64,000 bases of DNA from Dipetalonema caudispina. Its lineage: Eukaryota; Nematoda; Chromadorea; Rhabditida; Onchocercidae. The notes under the pieces were generated by a model. It ran no database searches, had not been told where the DNA came from, and worked only from the letters and a program-made list of their open reading frames with translations. The translations under genes were made by a program, and so were the position numbers. Position 1 is the stretch's first letter; each line of letters begins with the position of its first letter. The stretch is from the NCBI GenBank assembly GCA_013365325.1, contig JABVXV010000039.1:186001-250000 (forward strand). Reading direction: 5' to 3'. Below are positions 56,265 to 64,000 of this stretch, one piece after another.

Positions 56265-56931
56265 CAAATCAAATAACTTGGACATAACGTTGAAAATTTA
56301 AGCTTTTTTTTTTTTTTTTGTTATTTGAGAAAAAGTAATGGGAAAAATTTTCGGTAATAATGAAAAACTATTGAAGATTTGTCAGATCATTTATCATTAA
56401 CATGTTTGTTAAGATCAATTCGATAGTTTCAAATTCATGAAAGCTCATTTTTTTTTCAGTCACCTCTTTTGATCCATCCAACAAATCTACGAAATTACTT
56501 TTAATTTAAATTCCTTTTCATATCAGTTAAATTATTGATCAATTAATTGCAGTGAAATGATAAAAAATTGTGTGGAGCAAAATCCATCAGATTATCATCA
56601 TCTATGCTTTCAATGGCAATGCAAACATGATCATTACATGGTGCTAAAGAAATTATTTAATGATAGTAATGAGGAAGAGATAAATATGTTTATCAATGAT
56701 ACTGAAGGAATTTCAAATTTGTCAATACTAACAAAAGATGTAGCACCGGCAATTATCAGTAAATTTCCTAATTCTCTTCATCAAGAAATTTTACCGCTAC
56801 CTCGTATTGATATGCGAAATACCGATGATGAAGATCGTATTTTGGATCCAACTCAACGAAAGTTTGCCCTTATCATTATGCCCAATTATTATTTGCTGTG
56901 TATTATTACCATAATACTTATCAATTTTTAA
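54613..56931 (+). CDS. Secreted or membrane-anchored ten-cysteine protein, copy B (4 exons, 260 aa), paralogue of copy A
   Basis: Exons: 54613-54828, 55693-55782, 56055-56152, 56553-56931; phases join to 783 nt. The chosen ATG (54613) starts a hydrophobic signal peptide (MLIISSIFSLLFITPIFQT); upstream in-frame sequence is poly-T-derived and lacks an ATG. Shared with copy A: CYDKLTEC, FCFNYTHTIIPC, QRC, YGCIYN, DCFN, KNCVEQNP and CFQWQC, giving the same ten-cysteine pattern. The C-terminal half is longer than in A. It ends in QRKFALIIMPNYYLLCIITI plus IILINF, a hydrophobic tail at the extreme C-terminus suited to a membrane anchor or a GPI signal, though no clear GPI site is visible. The region that A splits with intron 4 is one continuous exon here. 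AATAAA is at 56975-56980. Function unknown. Confidence 0.8.
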
Positions 56932-58753
56932 TTTATGAGATTTATTATTGATGTTTTGATGATAACTTATGTTCAATAAATTATTGTGAAAAAGTGATTA
57001 CTCACATTAACCTATCCAAAAATGCTAACAATTTAACTAAATAGGTAATGAATGCTATTTTCATTGATAGAACATATAATCATTGCATATCCTATCCCAA
57101 TATCAACTTTGATGCTTGAAATTCTTGATAATAATCCTATGGCTCAATTTTTGGCTAATTCCCTTCAATCATTTTCTGCATTATTATTCATAGCGTTAAT
57201 TGCTTTTTTGCCAAAACCTCCACTGGTCGAATTTTCATAACAGCAGAAAAGTATACTGCTGAGATGAATAAATTCATCTCTCATTCTTCTTTTCCTAGAA
57301 ATGAAATAAATATTTTAGGAATAAAGGAAAGTTCAAAGTGCAAAATTGAACAAAGTATAATAATATTGTTTTACTTGAGATTTTATTGATATCAAAGTGA
57401 GATAGTGAAATAAACTACAAAATATAAACGTGAAACAACAGAATGTCGAAAGATACAAAATTAATAATCCCTTAAATAGACGTAGGAATCGACGAAAACA
57501 GTAAACTTACTGAATACAATATGCAAACAAATATTTCATTTCAAGAATAACAGGAGCTACAGATTAAAATTTATATTCAACTTCGAAAGACTATTAACCT
57601 GCTAGCTGGTAATGGAACGAAAATACGGCAGTCTTACTGAAGATATTGAAGGAAAGATGAAAGTCTAATAATCCAGCTGAATACAATGCAGACAATGAGA
57701 CTGACATTCATTAGACAGACACGTCAATTAAAAACAATCCATTTAAGCACATTTTGGCGTGCAAAACCATCTCAATAAAAAATATACCACAGACAAACTT
57801 GAGAGAAAACCAAAAATAAAAGCTCAAGGATATTAAAAAATTAAATTCTGGGTTTCTTTCCTTCGTTCTGTAAAACAATGAGAGAGAAAATCAAAATAAA
57901 AAACAAAGAATTTTTGGAGGCTCAAATGAATTCCATTGCGTATTTTCGATAGGTCTTCTTTCATAGTGAAATTAAAATTAACCTCAGCTCCGCATAAATC
58001 CCCAGATATCTCAATGAAAAAATAAAAAAATATTCAAAAAATTTTACATTTGGCGCGATTCACCTACTGGTAGCAGAATTCAAATGCACATGAATAAATA
58101 AATCACAACATCTTCTGAATCCCACAAATAATATAGCATCACAGCAGATGAAAAACCCTATCCAGAAACAAACATTATGTTTAATTCACAAGCCGAAGAC
58201 CTGAAATTTTCATTTAAAACCTGAAATCAATAAGAATCAAAGAAACCCTCTTCAAAAAACCTAAATTTTCGTTAATTCCTGATGAGTTAAGTTGCTAAGT
58301 CTTCTATTTCTTTCTAAGAAATTATTAATTAATATTCTATTTAAGAACAGTAATGAGTTACAAGAAAACCCCAATTCATAAATCTAAAGTTATATATATA
58401 TTAAATATTAGCTGGAATTAGAATTAGAATAATCCAATTAATTTCAATTAATGACAGACAAATGAAGAATAATTTTTTGATAAATACAGTCGAGAACCAC
58501 ACAAATGTTCATATCAGATGCAAAATCATTTCCACGATTTTCTGGAAGATTACAACAAATACCTTATGAACACCTTTTTTCTGCTTTAAAGAACCTGTGG
58601 ATTTCAAGAAGTCAACAAGCTGCAATAAAAATATTTAAATTGTATCGAAAAAGTTTCCCTGAGATCAAATTCTTTTTAAAACGATTTCACGTTTTCAACG
58701 AATTTAGACAAAAATCATAAAGCCGTAACAACAAAAACGGAGATGAAATGAAA
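56932..58753. other. Intergenic between copy B and topoisomerase I
   Basis: Convergent 3' flank, AT-rich. AATAAA at 56975-56980 serves copy B. Two plus-strand frames (57052-57240 and 58505-58720) have no domain or conserved feature and are treated as chance. The topoisomerase 3' UTR lies at the right-hand end. Confidence 0.55.
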
Positions 58754-61700
58754 TTAGAAAACATAATCTTCGTCGGCCATGTCAATTGCCCAACGAAATT
58801 TCTCACGTTGAGTTTTGTTGAAAATTTTTTCAATTGGTACTTGGTACTTTTTACACCAGGCAACTGATATCCGTGGATCCAAATAATTCAATTTTGATGT
58901 TGAAAGAGCAATCTGCTTATTTTCATCCTGAAATTACAACAGTTTTAATTCTGTCAGAGAAATCCTAGTTATCTTTCATCAAATCCTAGCCTTCATCTCT
59001 GTTTAAATGTTACGACCTTATATGACTCAATACTCAAATCATTTCCGCGAGATCTTACCTTATCTGTCCGCTGAATTTTTAATTTCCTCAACTGCTCTTT
59101 GATTCGATCAACACGTTTGGATGCACGTTGTTTGGCTGCGTCACCACGTGCTTTTTCTAGTTCTTCCTAAAAATGAATATTCAACAAATAGGAAAAAAAT
59201 CCATTAAGAGCTAAAATAAATTTTGAGGCTAATTCAAATAAAACCAATGCAAAATCTAACCTTAGCTTCTTTGAGTTCTGCTTTCTTTGCCTTTATTTTC
59301 GTCCCCAAATTTTCCATGCTTTTTTCATGACTTTTCGGCACAGCACGTTGATGATTACATAAAATTGCAACCTGACGATTTGCTCTATTGTAGCAAAGTA
59401 GTAGCTCAGGCGTTGTAGAATCGTCTAGAAATACAACTTCTTAAGTAAACGCGACATTATGCAATCCTTTGAGATTTATTAAATTACCTCCCCATATCTA
59501 ACCCAATCAGAAAAAAATTACTGGAATTGTCTGGAGTAGAAAAAGCACCAGGAGAGGGAAACAAAATTAGATCTCTTACAAAAACAATTTCCTACATTAT
59601 TATTTGTGAATGATGTTCACTTTGAAAAACAATTGACCTTTGGTCAATTTATCTAGTTGCTGTTGCAGAGTAATCGATGCGTTATATGTACGAAAAACTT
59701 TGGCAGTCAATCCTGGCATCAAGCTTTGTAAATATTTATTCAGCGATGCAGTCTGCAACACAAATTTGATGAAGTATAGAAATCAGAATGATGAAATCGA
59801 ACTGAATTATTAAGTCATTACTTCCCGCTATTTTGAGAAACTAGTAGGCAGCTAAAGTAAGTCTTATAAGTCCCTCCTAATAATGAGCGAATACATCAAC
59901 TACAGTCTTTCGCGCAACAGCCGATGGACCATCTTGACTGCAGAGACAGCTGGTAAAATAAAAATTCTTCTAAAACTTTCAAAAACTATGTGTGCATCAT
60001 CAGTTCGAAAGTGATACGTGCTTTACTTTTCCAAAACAATCACTGCTAGAATTTCGGACAACGTGAATAAAACGAAGAAAAAGGAAATATGTTCTTGCAG
60101 CTAGCTCAGTATTGATAAAATGAATATGCTCGACGAAACTTACATCAAGACGATCGAAAAGATCATCGTTACCGCTTTTATTTTCCATGAAAAGTCTCAA
60201 ATTTTTAAAAACTCGCTTCTCCACCGGAACTTTGTTATAATACCGAATACTATCTTTACCGAGAAAGTCAAATTCAACCACATAACTGAAAATATCCATC
60301 CAGCCTTCCACAGATTATAACTGATGTAAACAAAGAAAACTTTACAAACACAGCAAGCTTTCCGCTAGTAAGTTGTATTCAGATATTTAAAATCTTCGCA
60401 ACTTTTCTACAGCACTACGTGGAGGGTAGATAACTGATAAGATAACCTACTCATTGTCGTCCAACTTTTCATGGAGTTTAATGTGTTCGCATCGCAATGA
60501 ACAACAGCCAACAGTATCTGCTGCTTCATCCACATCTTTTTCATTACCCGCACGAAGCGCTAACTAAAACTTGTATTTAAAAGCGGGAAAAAAATATTGT
60601 AGAATATGGGAAACCGAAAGAATTACATGCCTTATCAATGAAATAAAGTGCCACTGCTCGTTGTCGTACGCGCATCTCCTTACTTTTCAAATCTTTTGTA
60701 TAATTTTCCCGGATATTTCCAACAATACCTTTTAATCGTCTTGCGGTTTCAAATTTTTCGTAATCTTTCTCACCCTGAAAATTGAGTATTAATCCTTCGT
60801 AAATTGTCCCGAAACATTCATGAAAAATAAATCTTCCCATCTCTAAAAAATTATTATTGTATTTCCCCTTTCGTTCATTAGTAAAAGTCTCCTACAAGGT
60901 CCTAATTAAATTTTCGGCAGGATACCAAACATTACCTTGATTTTCGACGATGGATTTAACATGATGTATTTGATAGAACCTAAAATATTGTCAGTCCATG
61001 AACACAGCCATGTCACTGTATTATCATGACGTACTTCTTTCCAGCGATGGCCTTCAGGGGGTTTTGGTATTTCTGAATCCCTATAACATAATCGGTATCC
61101 AGAAATTGTAAAAATTTTACTAATGTTATTAATGGTAACATCTTTTCAAAATATTTTTTAACCTTAAATAAGAAGATTATAATACAGAACAAATGGGCTT
61201 TAACGAATCATGCAGTTATATTTAATGGTAACCATTGTATCCAGAAAGTATCTAAGATGGAGTTGCTATCCTTTGAAACGTGATAACATTGAAAAGAGTT
61301 TATGTTTCCAGTTACCATGTAAAGCAGTCGCACATGGGAAAAGTGAAGAGGGAGAAGATTTTGCGCCAAAGCATACCAATGAATTTCGTAAAATAAAAAA
61401 AATTACTTCGAACAATTAATAATCACATCCTCTGGATTGACTCGTCTCTTTAAACGACCCATTTTAGGATGACCACCACGTCCTCGAAACAAATCTGGTG
61501 GTTCAATTCGAAAATTCCCTATCTTCTGTTTATGTCCATCAATATATGCAACACCATACATTTTAGCTTCCTCTTGCTTAATCTAAAAATAAAAATTAGT
61601 GATATGATCTTTCTGAGAGAAAATCATTTCTCCTACAACAGGAAAATCATTTCTTTGATAAAACCAAACCTCCTTAAGTTTTTGCTTCTCTTCCTTACTT

Positions 61701-63625
61701 AAGGCTCTTCGCTCTTCTCTTAACTTTACATAATGCTGATGCATTTCTCGAAAATCACATTTCGTCAAATCGGTAATCTTTTCGCGCTCTGCAGGGGTCA
61801 TCATCTGAAATCAGCAGTGATATATTTTAAAAGATTCGAAATGTGAAGAAATATGTCAAATTTGTGCATTGCATTAAACAATAATAATGCAAACCTTCCT
61901 CCAGTCCATAAAAAAATTTTTATTGAAAGTTTCCTTCGTTGTATATTCATGTTCCAAAATCTTTGCATAGAACGACGCAATTTCTTCCGTCAATGGTGCC
62001 AATTTCATCACCTATAATAAGCACACTTACGGTAAAAGTTCAATTTAAAACCACTATTCAATAAACTACGTGCTAAGCGACTTTTGCTTACCTTTCCATC
62101 GTATTTAAAGTGAACCGATTCAGGAAGTGGTATATAGGGAGGAGCAAAAATAGGTCCTTTGTGGGACAAACTATACCATTTGATGCCACTTGGTTTCTTT
62201 TCCTCTTCCCACCTGAAAAGAAATAATGTTAAAAGCCAGATTTTCAACCGCGACACTATTTTATTATTCATAGAATTGCAACATTTGTAACAAATTTAAT
62301 AAATTAAAATTCAAATGATTAAAAAAAAAACCATTTCCAAACTTCCTCCTCTTCTTCCTCTCGTCTTTTTCGCTTACTCGATGTAATACCGTTAGTTTTT
62401 TCATCCTTTATATGGGCCTTCTCAGAATTCGAAGAAGTTGATGCTTTCTTCCTTTCATTTGAATTTTTCCGTTTCTCTTTTTTCTTCTGCAATTAAATGA
62501 AGAAATTTAACTGATTTCGAACAAATTCATTTAAGTTATAAATCTGTACGAACACTATAAAAACTTTAAGATTATAGCTAACCACGAGTTTATAATCTTC
62601 ATCGTCTGATTCACTTTTTTTCCTTTTCTTGCTCAATGTGGCAGCTCGCACACTTAATGGTACATCGTCATCGCTTTCTAGTTCTGCTTTAATCACTTTT
62701 TTTGTCGATGAAGGGGTGGATGACGACAGCAGTGGCTTTTTTACTCGACTGCTCGATGCAGCAGCCAGTGCTTCTTCGAATAATCCTTTCTGTGACTGGA
62801 AAATGTCAACTATCATGACAGAAAGCACGCTTTTTCCCATACTTTTTCGCTTAGCAATGTCAAAAGCATTCTCAAACAGAAAGGCAGACCCATAAAATTA
62901 TGCGACGAATGATAAAGAATGGTATTTAATGGCTTCCCACATCAAAAGAATGCACGATAGTACGGAAATATTTGACTGCATGAAAGAAATGAGAAACAAA
63001 AAAATCTAAAAAACAACAACCTTAGCCTTTTGTGATAGTGGCACATCATCATCATCATCATCATCACCATGTATATTTCTCATGGTTTTCAATTTCTTAG
63101 CAAGAGGTATATCATCATCATCGATAATCATTCGCGCTTTCCGCGACAGTGGAACATCATCATCATTGGAAATGTCCTCCTTTTTTAATTCATTCAACGT
63201 TCCAGAGCATGTTCTGAAAAAAAAAAACATTAAATGATTACAAAAAGGATATTTAAAAAAATTAAAGACGGATACAAAACGAGAACTAATCAATCCTTTG
63301 TTTTTTTTTCTTTTTTTTTCTTCCATTAGTTCTACAACTACCTACCTAATCTATACTTAAAAATTATCTCGATCTAAGCTAGATTTCTTTCTCAATTTAG
63401 ACTTGCTGACTCTTCACAATTTATGAAAAGAGTTTGATAAATTTTATCTGATCAAAGTTCATTTCCGTAGCACTTAATCAAAGTTTCAAAATTACATGAT
63501 TAATTTCTTGCATCAAAGAATCAGATTTATGTGAAAGTACACATTTGTAAAGAAATTATTAACCTTTCACCATTTGAATAAGAACTTGAATTCGGATTCT
63601 GTACTGCAGGTACGATTGCGGCCAT
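58754..63625 (-). CDS. top-1: DNA topoisomerase I (type IB), 16 exons, 758 aa, complete
   Basis: Exons in order of transcription: 63564-63625, 63021-63213, 62583-62795, 62332-62486, 62092-62212, 61895-62011, 61670-61804, 61407-61582, 60936-61080, 60627-60774, 60451-60559, 60144-60285, 59638-59752, 59261-59424, 59059-59166, 58754-58927; 2277 nt in frame. The enzyme nicks one strand through a 3'-phosphotyrosine link and relaxes supercoils ahead of polymerases in the nucleus; it is the camptothecin target. The charged N-terminal 200 residues carry KKKEKRK-type nuclear signals and a repeated DDDVPLS motif. The core begins at [14 protein letters not shown]. The catalytic pentad is present: Arg491 (LRAGNE), Lys535 (LGKDS), Arg593 (FRTYN), His635 (CNHQR) and Tyr716 ([10 protein letters not shown]). 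The 44- and 58-residue spacings equal those of human TOP1. Length is close to human (765 aa). An acceptor two bases before the ATG suggests spliced-leader addition. Confidence 0.97.
62583..62795 (-). other. Exon 3 of top-1, in-frame cassette exon candidate
   Basis: 213 nt, phase 0 at both ends, encoding 71 residues of the charged N-terminal region including one DDDVPLS copy. Skipping it would leave the frame intact and the catalytic core untouched. Confidence 0.5.
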
Positions 63626-64000
63626 AGCTAAAAACATTCCATAACTAATCATTACTCATAGTTTCAAACAAAATCATCAATATATGTGCAACGAAATATA
63701 AAATATTTTTTCATATAAAAATCATAAATTAATTCATTCGTGAGCGCAAATGAATGAGCGATTTTTCATTGCTTCACAATACAATCATTTAGTTTAAAAT
63801 GGAACATTGCATAGAAATTTGTGTGAAAAGCTAAAAAATTAAAATCTTTCCAGAAATTCTATGCGAATTTCCTCTGATATTTCAATTTTTTTTTTTTTTC
63901 TTTAGTTATATCCTTTTCTCCTCTCATGACTTTTTTAAATATCCGATTGTGCGATTTAAACGAATGAATTAATTCAATACATCTCTAATAACTTCCATGC
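63626..64000. other. 5' flank of top-1
   Basis: AT-rich sequence upstream of the topoisomerase gene with a poly-T run near 63885-63899. No exon is seen before the window ends. Confidence 0.5.
63628..63630 (-). promoter_or_regulatory. Likely spliced-leader trans-splice acceptor of top-1
   Basis: On the minus strand the sequence reads TGTTTTTAG then CT and the ATG, leaving a two-base 5' UTR. That is typical of nematode SL trans-splicing. Confidence 0.55.

Noticed and set aside
57052..57240. 62-codon hydrophobic frame after copy B, considered as a third family member
   Set aside because: It has no cysteines and no similarity to either copy; it lies downstream of the copy B polyadenylation signal and has no exon partners.
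58505..58720. 71-codon plus-strand frame next to the topoisomerase stop
   Set aside because: No domain, no signal peptide and no supporting splice or poly-A context. It probably overlaps the top-1 3' UTR on the opposite strand.

Overview
The window looks like nuclear DNA of a parasitic nematode, most likely a filarial (onchocercid) worm. It is very AT-rich, with long poly-T/poly-A tracts, small exons, short introns ending in TTTCAG-type acceptors, and likely spliced-leader acceptors just upstream of several start codons. The proteins are animal proteins and several match nematode/metazoan families closely. There are no prokaryotic operons, CRISPR arrays or intact transposons. I rebuilt gene models by hand by joining exons at GT-AG boundaries with matching phase; all coordinates come from that reading.

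Layout: (1) 406-13408 (+), a 27-exon coiled-coil gene matching the ciliary transition-zone protein CEP290. (2) 13795-14169 (-), a single-exon TRMT112-like methyltransferase activator, tail-to-tail with gene 1. (3) 16685-23191 (-), an 18-exon nucleoporin of the Nup153 type with FG repeats and two RanBP2-type zinc fingers. (4) About 10 kb (23.2-33.3 kb) with no convincing exon but with a CpG/GC-box patch near 24.6-24.9 kb. (5) 33327-50240 (+), a 27-exon UNC-40/DCC/neogenin netrin receptor with four Ig domains, six fibronectin III domains, a transmembrane segment and a cytoplasmic tail with P1 and P3 motifs; its signal-peptide exon is not identified. (6) Two tandem paralogues (52263-53820 and 54613-56931, +) of an unrecognised small secreted or membrane-anchored protein family with ten conserved cysteines. 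(7) 58754-63625 (-), a complete 16-exon DNA topoisomerase I with all five catalytic residues.

The genes do not form one pathway. Five are conserved single-copy genes (cilia, tRNA/rRNA/protein methylation, nuclear pore, axon guidance, DNA topology). The novel-looking part is the tandem cysteine-rich pair at 52-57 kb. In the first copy, a downstream hydrophobic exon is joined by a splice that, if left unused, would give a soluble product instead. No known mobile element or horizontally acquired gene was recognised.
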